DNA of 36,151 nucleotides from an uncultured Gemmiger sp. GTDB lineage: Bacteria; Bacillota; Clostridia; Oscillospirales; Ruminococcaceae. The notes beneath the pieces are model-generated. The model searched no databases. It saw nothing but the letters and a program-made list of their open reading frames with translations, and was not told the DNA's origin. Made by a program: the position numbers and the translations under genes. The stretch lies in NCBI GenBank assembly GCA_944382785.1, contig CALWNO010000026.1, positions 1-36,151 of the forward strand. Reading direction: 5' to 3'. This document shows positions 1 through 8,019 of the stretch, piece by piece (position 1 is the stretch's first letter; each line of letters starts with the position of its first letter).

Positions 1-118
1 TATTTGCAGAAGTGAGCGTCACCTTTTTCCTCATTTTCTATCCCTAAAACGTTACCTTCACTTTTGCAATTTACCATAAAAAAGTGAATGCAAGAATCGT
101 TGCAACGATCTTATTCAT
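1..118 (-). pseudogene. 5' end of a leftward gene running off the left edge, apparently frameshifted
   Basis: On the minus strand an AAAGGAG site lies about 10 nt before an ATG at 118-116. It opens a short frame with a hydrophobic, signal-peptide-like start (MNKIVATILAFTFLW) that stops at 73-71. The stop follows directly on a run of six T (78-83). One extra T there would give a frame that stays open to the window edge, continuing FMVNCKSEG and then a polar stretch, as in a secreted or lipoprotein-like product. A good promoter lies upstream (185-213). I read this as the start of a small exported protein gene broken by a one-base slip in a homopolymer. It could be a real mutation, a sequencing error, or a true 15-residue peptide. 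The product is not recognised because the rest is outside the window. Confidence 0.4.
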
Positions 119-184
119 GGTTTCTCATCTCCTTTTGGTTCCTCTTGTGTTCATACGTACCATGCAGGGAGCTTCTTTACTTGC

Positions 185-213
185 ATTATAAAATCGCATT
201 GCTGAAATGTCTA
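185..213 (-). promoter_or_regulatory. Sigma-A type promoter for the left-edge gene
   Basis: Read on the minus strand: TAGACA (208-213), a 17-bp spacer, then a perfect TATAAT (185-190). Transcription would start near 178, leaving about 60 nt before the ATG at 118. It points away from the Pel-like operon. Confidence 0.65.
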
Positions 214-286
214 ATACCTATCTTTTGCTATCAGTCATTCGTAAAAGGCATAGATCTTTCGGTGCATTTCCTTTTTGCCCGCACGA

Positions 287-332
287 AAAAAGGAGCTGCT
301 GCTCAACTTTTGTTTCACAGCAGCTCCTTTTT
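287..332. terminator. Bidirectional rho-independent terminator
   Basis: A perfect 15-bp stem (287-301 with 318-332, core GGAGCTGCTG/CAGCAGCTCC) has a 16-nt loop and is flanked by A on one side and T on the other, so it can work in both directions. It sits between two divergent transcription units. It therefore probably ends something now lost (see the remnant at 331-384) or insulates the two promoters. Confidence 0.8.
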
Positions 333-384
333 ATAATGCCTGTGACAATTTTTTCAAAAAATCAAGTTCAATCGTTTTCTCCTC
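331..384 (-). pseudogene. Possible C-terminal remnant of a leftward gene
   Basis: On the minus strand 17 codons read EEKTIELDFLKKLSQAL followed by TAA at 333-331, directly in front of the terminator at 287-332. The composition is protein-like and the stop-then-terminator layout is what the end of a gene looks like. Upstream in the same frame are stops (TGA at 387-385, TAA at 426-424), so no intact gene exists. It may be the tail of a gene lost when the neighbouring Pel-like locus arrived. It is too short to identify and may be chance. Confidence 0.22.
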
Positions 385-480
385 TCAAAAATGCAAAGGT
401 ACGGGACAAATTTCAAGCCGCACTTATCTTTTTATTCGGCATATTTTTCGGCGGACACGCGGTACATTGTATATGAATTT

Positions 481-494
481 GCGGCAGGTGCCGC
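481..494. promoter_or_regulatory. Short perfect inverted repeat in the leader of the Pel-like operon
   Basis: GCGGCA-GG-TGCCGC lies 26 nt upstream of the first ATG (521) and 11 nt before its AAGGGAG ribosome site. It could be an operator or an RNA hairpin. I found no convincing -35/-10 pair between 335 and 520, so the operon promoter is unresolved. I also saw no recognisable c-di-GMP riboswitch core in this leader. Confidence 0.3.
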
Positions 495-520
495 ATCCAA
501 TACATAAGGGAGACGCTTGG

Positions 521-2335
521 ATGAATGTATTGTTTGCAGGACCGTGGGATTTGGCGGGCAAAACCACGGCGGAATATTTTTTACGGGAAGGGCATGAGGT
601 TTGCTGGCTGACGCAGGAAAGCAAACGCGCCTTATGGGACACCAAATTCAAAGGGACGGTATATCGGGGGCAGTTTACCGTTCAGCAGGTCCGGTCCTTT
701 CTGCAAGCCCACCGCGTGAACGTGGTGATCGTTCTGACAGCAGGTTTACGGGAAGGCACTGACCTTTGCCCGGACGAGGCCCCCTCCCTGTTAGGAAACC
801 TTCTTGCCGCTCTGCGGGAACACCCGATACATTCCTTTGTCTATCTTTCCTCGGTCGAACTGTTCTGGCAATCGCCTCTGACTCCACGGCAAGCCGCTCT
901 GGCATCCGACGAATTGCGCTGCCAGGCCAGCCGGGATTATGATGGGTTGCCCCTGCTCATTGTACGGTTGGGGTATCTTTACGGACGAGCGGCACCGGAG
1001 GACATGGGCGTGACCGGAGCGGCTCTAGGGGCCATCCGCCGGCAGCATCCCATCCGGTGTGCCTACAGCCCGGAGGACTGTATCGACGTACTGACCGCCA
1101 CCGATGCAGCGGCGGCCATCTACCGCATGGTTGTGCATGCTCTGACCGGCTGTTATCTGTTGGTTACAGGGCACCCCATCTCTCTGCAGACCTATTATCA
1201 TTGTCTGGAACAGGCGGCGGGCCGCCCCGCCGTGATTGAATGGGCGGGAGAACGCCATACCATGGAGGCGTCCCGGTATTCCGCTGAGCCTATCAAAACC
1301 GCCACCGGCTGGATGCCCTTTACCCTGCTGGAAGAGGATGGCTGGCAATTGCTGCAAGATGCGGCAGACACCCCCCGTGACCAACCGCGGGCCACCTCCA
1401 GGCTCCGCCTTCCCCATCCCGCACTGCGCAGCACTGTGGAAATGCTGGCCCTGTTCGGCATCACCCTGCTGCTTCTGCGCTTTTCCAAGGATGTATCCGA
1501 TCTCAAATATGTAGACATCCGGCTGATGTTTGTGGCCGTGATCGCCAGCGGCTACGGCAGCGGCATGGGGATGGCAGCCGTGGCGCTGGCCTGTATCTCC
1601 TATCTGTACAGCCTGGCAGCCTCCTATGTAGATATCAGCTATCTTCTTTACAGTGTGGATACCTGGGTACCCTTTGTGATTTACGCGGTCACCGGTTCGG
1701 TGCTGGGGTACCTGACCGGCCGCCGCCGGGACGAAGTGGAAGGGTTGCTCCGCAAAAACCGACTTCTGACCGACAAATTTGACCAACTGCAGGCCGTGCA
1801 GGGAGAAACCCTGGAAATCAAGACCCAACTGCAGCAGCGCATTGTGGCGGAGCGTCACAGTTTTGCCGATCTGTATCGCATTGTACAGGAACTGGACGCC
1901 CTGAACCCCCAACAGATTTTCCTGCACACGGTGGGCATTGTGGAAGATCTGCTGCAATGCAGCCATGTGGTGGTTTACCGCATGAAACCCGACGGCATCC
2001 GTGCGGAGTTGGCGGCCTGCTCAGATGCGATGCAGGATCGCGCCCCCACGGAGCCCAACGGGGAAAAATTGTCGGTTTTGTGCGAATTGCTGGCCCGGCG
2101 ACCGGTGTTTGTCAATACGACACTGACCCCTGGCTTCCCCGATCTGGCCGCCGCCATCCGCTGCAATGACCGGCTGTACGGCATCGTGGCGGCCTATGAG
2201 CTGGACCCGGAGCGCTTCACCACCTATTATCAGGATCTGCTCAAGGTGGTGGTAGGGCTGATCGAACGGGATCTGATGCGGGCCCTGCATGCACCGCACC
2301 GGGAAGCCGCCTGTGCAGGGGAGGTGAACCTGTAA
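521..2335 (+). CDS. pelD: Epimerase-like/PelD-like membrane sensor fusion
   Basis: 604 aa, start chosen at ATG 521 because AAGGGAGA stands 7 nt before it. Residues 1-290 are an extended-SDR/NAD-epimerase fold (VLFAGPWDLAG at 3-13, YLSSVEL at 108-114, LLIVRLGYLYG at 145-155). The glycine motif has Asp in place of the middle Gly. The expected YxxxK pair seems replaced by Leu127 and Glu131, so this half is probably not a normal epimerase. Residues 305-400 hold about four membrane segments, 400-445 a coiled coil, and 450-590 a GAF-like domain, as in PelD. Pseudomonas PelD has a further degenerate GGDEF domain that binds c-di-GMP; here the protein ends after GAF. The inferred role is regulatory scaffold of the glycan synthase, perhaps sensing a nucleotide or nucleotide-sugar through the epimerase fold. 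The stop overlaps the next ATG (TAATG). Confidence 0.75.
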   Translation: MNVLFAGPWDLAGKTTAEYFLREGHEVCWLTQESKRALWDTKFKGTVYRGQFTVQQVRSFLQAHRVNVVIVLTAGLREGTDLCPDEAPSLLGNLLAALREHPIHSFVYLSSVELFWQSPLTPRQAALASDELRCQASRDYDGLPLLIVRLGYLYGRAAPEDMGVTGAALGAIRRQHPIRCAYSPEDCIDVLTATDAAAAIYRMVVHALTGCYLLVTGHPISLQTYYHCLEQAAGRPAVIEWAGERHTMEASRYSAEPIKTATGWMPFTLLEEDGWQLLQDAADTPRDQPRATSRLRLPHPALRSTVEMLALFGITLLLLRFSKDVSDLKYVDIRLMFVAVIASGYGSGMGMAAVALACISYLYSLAASYVDISYLLYSVDTWVPFVIYAVTGSVLGYLTGRRRDEVEGLLRKNRLLTDKFDQLQAVQGETLEIKTQLQQRIVAERHSFADLYRIVQELDALNPQQIFLHTVGIVEDLLQCSHVVVYRMKPDGIRAELAACSDAMQDRAPTEPNGEKLSVLCELLARRPVFVNTTLTPGFPDLAAAIRCNDRLYGIVAAYELDPERFTTYYQDLLKVVVGLIERDLMRALHAPHREAACAGEVNL

Positions 2336-3246
2336 TGCCCTGGTTTTTGCCGACAGTCAGTGGACTGTACTTTCTGTTTTGTCTTTTGTATGCCCGGGCC
2401 GTGGCCTGCCGGGCAGAAAGCCTGCAAAAAGGCCTGTTTTGTCTTGTCCTGTGCCTCGCTCTGCCGGGGGCAGGGCCGCTGCTGCTCTGGTTTTACGATT
2501 TCTGTACCCGCCACACAAAACCGGCAGACTATACCGAATTCTGCCACGGCGGGGAATTTTGTCCCGACGATCTGCACCAGCTTCAGAAGCCGGACCTTCC
2601 TGCCGAAACCGACCGTGTGCCCATGGAGGAAGCACTACTGGTATCTGACCTTACTTACCGCCGGGAGATGGTGATGAGGCTGCTGGATGCGCAAGATCCC
2701 CTGCTCTGCCTGCCGGCGCTGCGCCGGGCCCTGGCCAACGAGGACAGCGAGACTTCCCATTATGCCAGCGTAGCCATTATGGAACTGCGGCGCAAACTCC
2801 AGCAACAGCTGGACGAGGCTGAATCCCGATGGCGCCAGGGGCCCCGGGATACCGACGCCTGCGCCGCATGGGAGGAACTGCTCTACAAGGTCATACAGAC
2901 GGATCTGTTTGACCGGGATGTTCGCCGTCGGCTGCTGCGCCGCCACACCGCTCTGACTGATCAGATGCTGCGCACCGCCCTGCCGCCCGAAACCTGTCTG
3001 CACCATCGAATCCGCATGGAGTTGCAGCAGGGACATTATTCCCAGGCCCAGCGGCTCTGTGCCCGGTATCTGGATATCTACCCCCACAGCGAGCAGGCGG
3101 TGCGGGACCAGATGGAGGTCTGTGTACAGGCCAAGAACGGGGCGGGCCTGCGCACTTTTTTATATAGTCTGCGTGACCGCCCGGTATTGCTTACGGCCTC
3201 TACCCTGGCCTGGGTCCGGGCATTCAGAAAAGAGGGACCCCAGTGA
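2335..3246 (+). CDS. pelE: PelE-like membrane/TPR protein
   Basis: 303 aa. The ATG overlaps the stop of the pelD-like gene by one base. Two membrane segments (about residues 5-22 and 33-54) are followed by an acidic linker and a helical, repeat-like C-terminal half. The stretches at 220-255 (LHHRIRMELQQGHYSQAQRL and following) look like TPR helices. This matches the architecture of PelE, which bridges PelD and the polymerase PelF in the Pel inner-membrane complex. The assignment rests on architecture and position between PelD-like and PelA/PelF-like genes, because PelE sequences are poorly conserved. It presumably sits in the cytoplasmic membrane with the TPR part inside. Confidence 0.65.
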   Translation: MPWFLPTVSGLYFLFCLLYARAVACRAESLQKGLFCLVLCLALPGAGPLLLWFYDFCTRHTKPADYTEFCHGGEFCPDDLHQLQKPDLPAETDRVPMEEALLVSDLTYRREMVMRLLDAQDPLLCLPALRRALANEDSETSHYASVAIMELRRKLQQQLDEAESRWRQGPRDTDACAAWEELLYKVIQTDLFDRDVRRRLLRRHTALTDQMLRTALPPETCLHHRIRMELQQGHYSQAQRLCARYLDIYPHSEQAVRDQMEVCVQAKNGAGLRTFLYSLRDRPVLLTASTLAWVRAFRKEGPQ

Positions 3247-5108
3247 ACAAAAATTGCAAAAACCTAATGGTCCTGCTCGGCCTGTGTGTAGCCTTTGCCG
3301 TGGTGATTCTTATCAGCAACAACGGCATGACCCTGCGAGGACTGACCATGCAGCCCGCGTCGGCCGCGGTGGCACTGCTGGACGAAGCAGACAGTGAACC
3401 CTTGCAGGTCACCGAAGCAACCAGCCCCCAAGCGCTGGTACTGTACAGCCCTCAGCGGCAGGATTCGGTGGAGTATGAGGAAAATGTCCGCATTGCCCTG
3501 AAACACCTGCGCATTGAAGCGGACACGCTGGAACTGGCGCGCACCCAAAGCGTCAGCTATACCGACTACGAAATGGTGATTCTGGCTTCGGCTTACTGGG
3601 AGGAGGAGCTGACCGATTCTGCCGCCCGGCTGATGAATTATGTGGAAAGCGGCGGCAAACTTCTGCTGGCTACCGTGCCGGAATCCATCGGGACCCAGTT
3701 TGATGCCAGTTACCGCCGCATGGGCATCGTGGATTTCGGAGATTATCTGAACTACAACTCCATCACCTTTGCCCAGGAGCTTCTGCCCGGTCTGACGGGG
3801 CGATCCTTCTCCGGCGAAACCTTCGCTGATGTGGCGTTATCGGTCACGCTGGAAAACAGTGCCCGGGTCTATGCCTGGGCCGAAGACGCCGAGGGCCGCC
3901 GCACGCCGCTGATCTGGTCCTATGACTGTGGGCAGGGACGGGTGACGGTGTTCAACTCCACTTCCGGCAGGGGGGACTTCTGGCGGGGGATTGTGGCGGG
4001 GTGCATCAACACCCTGTCCGACACGGTCATGTACCCGGTCATCAACGCCCTGTGCCTTTTCATCGACGATTTTCCCTCGCCCCAGTACGAGAGCGAAAGC
4101 GATGTGGTGCGGGAAGAGTACAACCGTTCAGCCCGGGAATTCTACCGTGATATCTGGTGGCCGGACATGCTGCAGATTGCCAACGCCTACGGGGATGTGT
4201 ACACCGGCCTGTTTGTGGCGACCTACAACGCGGAGACCGACCCGGCCAGGCAGACCTACACCGAGTCTTCCACCGAGTTGTATTTCGGCAACAGCCTGCT
4301 GAAAAACGGCTATGAAATGGGTGCCCACGGCTACAACCACCAGCCGCTGACCCTGGCCGGGGGTACTCCCGACGAGCTGCACTATACTCCCTGGGCCTCC
4401 GTTCAGAACATGACGGCATCGCTGCAAACACTGCGTGACATCACAGCACAGCTGTTTCCGGCGGTGACCCTGCGCAGCTATGTGCCACCCTCCAACTACC
4501 TGAGCGATGAAGGCCGCCGGGCGGTGTTGGAAGCTCTGCCCGAAGTGGAAGTAATTTCGGGCATTTATACCGACGAGGAGGAGGAAGGCCAGGTGTATGT
4601 ACAGGATTTCACTGTGGCGGAGGACGGCATTGCCGAGTTTCCGCGGGTGACTTCCGGCATGGCGCCGGATGATTATGAGCAGATGTCCGCCTTCAGTGCC
4701 CTGGGGCTTTACGGCGTGGTTTCTCACTTCATCCATCCCGATGACATTTTTGACGCCGAGCGCGGCGGCGGCAAAAGCTGGGAGGAGCTCTACCGCAGCT
4801 ACTGTGCGTGGCTGGGTGATCTCCATGAGACCTTTCCCTGGCTGCGTGCGCTGTCGGCCACCGAAGCCGGGGACGCCCTGCGCATCTGTGACGCAGCGGT
4901 ACCGCATCTTCTGTTTGAGGAAAACCAGATCACCGGCAGTGTGGAAAATCTGCTGGGGCCGGTGAGCTTTTATCTGAAAACTGACCGTACTCCCAGGGCG
5001 GCGGATGACGCCTGCACCATCCGCCGCATCAGTCCCGGGAACGGCGGCGGCTATTATCTGGTTACGGTACAGCGTCCCAATTTTACCATAAGGCTGGTGA
5101 CCGCATGA
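3243..5108 (+). CDS. DUF2194 polysaccharide-deacetylase-like membrane protein (PelA deacetylase counterpart)
   Basis: 621 aa. It starts at GTG 3243, overlapping the previous stop as GTGA. There is one N-terminal membrane anchor (residues 8-25). The first half, residues 60-250, resembles a glutamine-amidotransferase-like/Rossmann domain. The second half is a carbohydrate-esterase-4-like barrel with the metal motif IDDFPSP (Asp275-Asp276), HGYNH (His362 and His366) and VSHFIHPDD (His495, His498). In Pel systems PelA deacetylates the polymer; in Gram-positive Pel clusters a stand-alone deacetylase gene occupies this position. I infer deacetylation of an N-acetylhexosamine-containing glycan at the outer face of the membrane. 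No PelA-type hydrolase domain is present in this protein. Confidence 0.75.
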   Translation: MNKNCKNLMVLLGLCVAFAVVILISNNGMTLRGLTMQPASAAVALLDEADSEPLQVTEATSPQALVLYSPQRQDSVEYEENVRIALKHLRIEADTLELARTQSVSYTDYEMVILASAYWEEELTDSAARLMNYVESGGKLLLATVPESIGTQFDASYRRMGIVDFGDYLNYNSITFAQELLPGLTGRSFSGETFADVALSVTLENSARVYAWAEDAEGRRTPLIWSYDCGQGRVTVFNSTSGRGDFWRGIVAGCINTLSDTVMYPVINALCLFIDDFPSPQYESESDVVREEYNRSAREFYRDIWWPDMLQIANAYGDVYTGLFVATYNAETDPARQTYTESSTELYFGNSLLKNGYEMGAHGYNHQPLTLAGGTPDELHYTPWASVQNMTASLQTLRDITAQLFPAVTLRSYVPPSNYLSDEGRRAVLEALPEVEVISGIYTDEEEEGQVYVQDFTVAEDGIAEFPRVTSGMAPDDYEQMSAFSALGLYGVVSHFIHPDDIFDAERGGGKSWEELYRSYCAWLGDLHETFPWLRALSATEAGDALRICDAAVPHLLFEENQITGSVENLLGPVSFYLKTDRTPRAADDACTIRRISPGNGGGYYLVTVQRPNFTIRLVTA

Positions 5109-6562
5109 AAATCTGTTTGATTGTGGAAGGATGTTACCCTTATGTGGTGGGCGGTGTTTCGGCCTGGGTGCAGATGCTGATCCGGCAGATGCCGGAACAC
5201 CAGTTCGCCCTTGTGTCCATTGGGGCGCAAAGCAACCAGCGGGGTCAGTTTCGCTATGAGATTCCATCCAATGTGACCGAGCTGCGGGAATATTTTCTGG
5301 ATGAACCCATCGGCTCCACCGATTTTTCCTCTCCTGCCCAACCACTGACACAGGCCCAGCGGCAGGCCCTGCTGGATCTGGTACAGGGCACCGCGCCGGA
5401 CTGGGTCCCGTTGTTTGAACTGTTCGGCGGCGATCATCCCCGCCCGGTGCAGGATTTTCTGATGTCGGCGGATTTTCTTGCCCTTGTGCAGAGCCTGGCC
5501 GAAAGCTCCGGCCGTAACGTTCCCTTCAAAGATCTGTTCTGGACGCTGCGCTCCATGCTGCTGCCGGCGCTGGAACTGCTGCGCTGCCCGGTGCCTGAAG
5601 CCGATGTCTACCACACGGTGGCCACCGGGTACGCGGGATTGCTGGGGGCCAAATTCAGTTACTTTGCCCGCAAGCCCTTTCTTGTGACCGAGCACGGCAT
5701 CTACACCCGGGAACGGGAGGAAGAAATCCTGAAAGCTGACTGGGTACCGGGGTACTTCAAGCCAACCTGGATCGGATATTTCCGGGCACTGAGCCAGGCG
5801 GCATACCGGCAGGCTTCCACCATCGTCTCTCTGTTCCGGGGCGCTCGGGAATTGCAGATTAGCCTGGGGGCCGACGAGCAGAAATGCCGGGTCATTCCCA
5901 ACGGTATTGATATCAGCCGTTTTGCGGCCATTCCGCCCTTGGACCCGGCACCCCATCCGCTGCATATCGGAGCGGTGCTGCGCATCGTTCCCATTAAAGA
6001 CGTAAAAACCATGATCTACAGTTTTCACCGCATCAAATCGGCGCGCCCTGATGCCACCCTGGATCTTATCGGCCCCTATGACGAAGACCCCGACTACTAC
6101 CGGGAATGCCAAGATCTTATCCGGCGGCTGGACTGCAAGGACATTCGGTTTGTGGGCCGCGCCGACGTGACCCGGTGGTTGCCCAAGCTTGACCTGGTGA
6201 TTTTGACCAGCATTTCCGAAGGCCAACCCTTTGTGCTGCTGGAAGCCATGGCCGCCCACCGCCCGGTGGTGGCCACCAATGTGGGCTCCTGCCGGGAAAT
6301 CATCGAGGGGGCGGACGATGGCCTTGGCCCGGCAGGCCGGGTGGTACCGGTGATGAGCCCTGCCGCCATTGCAGAGGGGATTCTTGCCATCAGCCGCAGC
6401 CCGGAACAGCTGCGCGCCCTGGCGGAAAACGGTTATCGCCGGGTGGTACGTTTTTATCAGGACAAAGACTTTCTGGCGGCCTACCGGGCCCTATACCAGG
6501 AAGCCGTTCGCAAACCGGACAGGGAGGTGGCACGGTCATGGCAGGCATCGGCTTTGGGCTGA
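5105..6562 (+). CDS. pelF: PelF-type GT4 glycosyltransferase (exopolysaccharide polymerase)
   Basis: 485 aa, soluble. The ATGA overlap with the preceding gene suggests translational coupling. The N-terminus MKICLIVEGCYPYVVGGVSA and the TEHGIYTRER segment (195-204) are typical of PelF, a GT-B fold family 4 enzyme. The nucleotide-sugar binding EX7E motif is intact in SEGQPFVLLE (Glu372, Glu380), followed by PVVATNVGSCREII. PelF uses UDP-activated N-acetylhexosamine (UDP-GalNAc/GlcNAc in characterised Pel systems) and works with PelD, PelE and PelG at the membrane. Length and motifs are normal for the family. The sugar used here is not known. Confidence 0.92.
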   Translation: MKICLIVEGCYPYVVGGVSAWVQMLIRQMPEHQFALVSIGAQSNQRGQFRYEIPSNVTELREYFLDEPIGSTDFSSPAQPLTQAQRQALLDLVQGTAPDWVPLFELFGGDHPRPVQDFLMSADFLALVQSLAESSGRNVPFKDLFWTLRSMLLPALELLRCPVPEADVYHTVATGYAGLLGAKFSYFARKPFLVTEHGIYTREREEEILKADWVPGYFKPTWIGYFRALSQAAYRQASTIVSLFRGARELQISLGADEQKCRVIPNGIDISRFAAIPPLDPAPHPLHIGAVLRIVPIKDVKTMIYSFHRIKSARPDATLDLIGPYDEDPDYYRECQDLIRRLDCKDIRFVGRADVTRWLPKLDLVILTSISEGQPFVLLEAMAAHRPVVATNVGSCREIIEGADDGLGPAGRVVPVMSPAAIAEGILAISRSPEQLRALAENGYRRVVRFYQDKDFLAAYRALYQEAVRKPDREVARSWQASALG

Positions 6563-8019
6563 AAAAAGTTTTCCGCGGCAGCGGTATCTTTGCGGTGCTG
6601 CGGGGGTATTCCCTGGCTGCCGTGGTTACCGAAGGCCCCATGGTCCTGATGATCCTGCTTCTGTTTGCCATGCAGCAGCTGCTGGCAGGATTCGGAGCGG
6701 TGTACCGGGTGCGGGAACAGTTTTTGTTCTTTATGCCCCACACCATGATCTTTTCGCTGCTGCTGGCGGGGGTCGTACTGCTCTTTCTGGACCGGTTCAT
6801 CTCAGACTGTATGTATCAGCAGCGCCTGCAGGATGTGCTGCCCGCCCTTTTCGGCATGGTATTCTTCCTTCTGCTGGTCGGGGCCCCCATCATGGGGCTT
6901 TACCTGCTGACCCTGCCGGTGGGATGGGATGTGCGGCTGGCGGTGCAGCTTTTGTTCTGCACCCTGCTGGTCATCTGGGTACAGATGTCCTGCCTGTCCG
7001 CCGTCAAGCAGTATACCTATCTGTTGCTGGGCTTTGCGACAGGGGCCGCGTCGGCCCTGCTGCTCACATGGCTCTTTCTGCTGGGCGGGATACATCCGCT
7101 GACTGCCGCCTTATGGGGCACGGCACTGGGGTTTCTGGTGCTGTTGTTTTTGTACATGGCACAGCTTTTGCAGTGCTATCCCACCGGGGGATGGAATCTG
7201 CTGGTGTTTTTCCCGGCACTGCAACGCTATCCCGATCTGCTGCTTACCGGGCTTTTGCTGGGGCTGGGGCTTTACAGCCACAATTTTGTTTTCTGGGCCA
7301 GTGGGTACAAGGTCCGGGTCTTTCCTGCCGGTGTCTATTGCACGCGGTATGACGTGCCCGCCTTCTTCGCCACCCTGACCATCCTGCCCATGCTGGTACA
7401 GTTCGTGGTGGGGCTGGAAACCCGCTTTGCAGCCAAACACCGCGCCTTCTTTGACGCCATCCTGTATGGTGGGCGGCTGGAGGACATCCGGGCTGCCAAG
7501 CAGGAGATGGAGTCAGTCCTGTATGCAGAACTTGCCCACATGCTGCAGATGCAGCTTATTGTGGCCATCGCTTCGGTGGCTTTTCTGGGCAACTTTTTGC
7601 AGACCATGGGCCTGGATGAGACCATGACCGGCACCTTCCGGGTGCTCTGCTTCGGCTACTGCCTGTACGGTCTTGTCAAATGCGGCATCGTACTGCTGCT
7701 CTATTTTGACGACCGCACCGGTGCCTGTCGGGCGGCGGGACTGTTTGCCGGTCTGAGTCTGGCAGGCTCCCTTGTCACCCTGGTCCTGGGTCCGGACACC
7801 TGGGGTGCCGGATTCCTGGCGGCAGGCGCCATCACCGGATTCCGGGTCCTGCAGCGGCTGCGCCGCTATCTGGCAGACCTGGAATACCACGTATTCTGCG
7901 AACAGCCCTTGTTCGCACAACCGCAGCACGGCGTGTTCTGCCGCGCCGAGGAACACCTGGCCCGGATTGACCGGGCTTTTGCACAAAGGAGGCATCCCCG
8001 TGAAAAGAACCGGGAATAA
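6538..8019 (+). CDS. pelG: PelG-type polysaccharide transporter (MATE-like)
   Basis: 493 aa, about 12 membrane segments. The start MAGIGFGLKKVFRGSGIFAV is the PelG family signature. It overlaps pelF by 25 nt. PelG is a flippase-like member of the MOP superfamily that moves the growing glycan made by PelF across the cytoplasmic membrane. In the Gram-negative systems PelB and PelC then carry the polymer through the envelope. Neither is encoded here, as expected for a cell without an outer membrane. Confidence 0.9.
   Translation: MAGIGFGLKKVFRGSGIFAVLRGYSLAAVVTEGPMVLMILLLFAMQQLLAGFGAVYRVREQFLFFMPHTMIFSLLLAGVVLLFLDRFISDCMYQQRLQDVLPALFGMVFFLLLVGAPIMGLYLLTLPVGWDVRLAVQLLFCTLLVIWVQMSCLSAVKQYTYLLLGFATGAASALLLTWLFLLGGIHPLTAALWGTALGFLVLLFLYMAQLLQCYPTGGWNLLVFFPALQRYPDLLLTGLLLGLGLYSHNFVFWASGYKVRVFPAGVYCTRYDVPAFFATLTILPMLVQFVVGLETRFAAKHRAFFDAILYGGRLEDIRAAKQEMESVLYAELAHMLQMQLIVAIASVAFLGNFLQTMGLDETMTGTFRVLCFGYCLYGLVKCGIVLLLYFDDRTGACRAAGLFAGLSLAGSLVTLVLGPDTWGAGFLAAGAITGFRVLQRLRRYLADLEYHVFCEQPLFAQPQHGVFCRAEEHLARIDRAFAQRRHPREKNRE

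Noticed and set aside
88-336. Possible 82-codon plus-strand gene at the left edge
   Set aside because: No ribosome site, Cys/Phe/Leu-rich composition, and it runs through the terminator stem; a leftward promoter and start site explain the region better.
332-337. TATAAT as -10 of the Pel-like operon
   Set aside because: It is the T-rich tail of the terminator at 287-332, and no -35 hexamer lies at 16-18 bp upstream.
335-520. c-di-GMP riboswitch in the leader of the Pel-like operon
   Set aside because: I looked for GEMM-I and GEMM-II core motifs because of the Pel link; a GCAAAGG stretch occurs at 392-399 but the other conserved elements and helices are absent.
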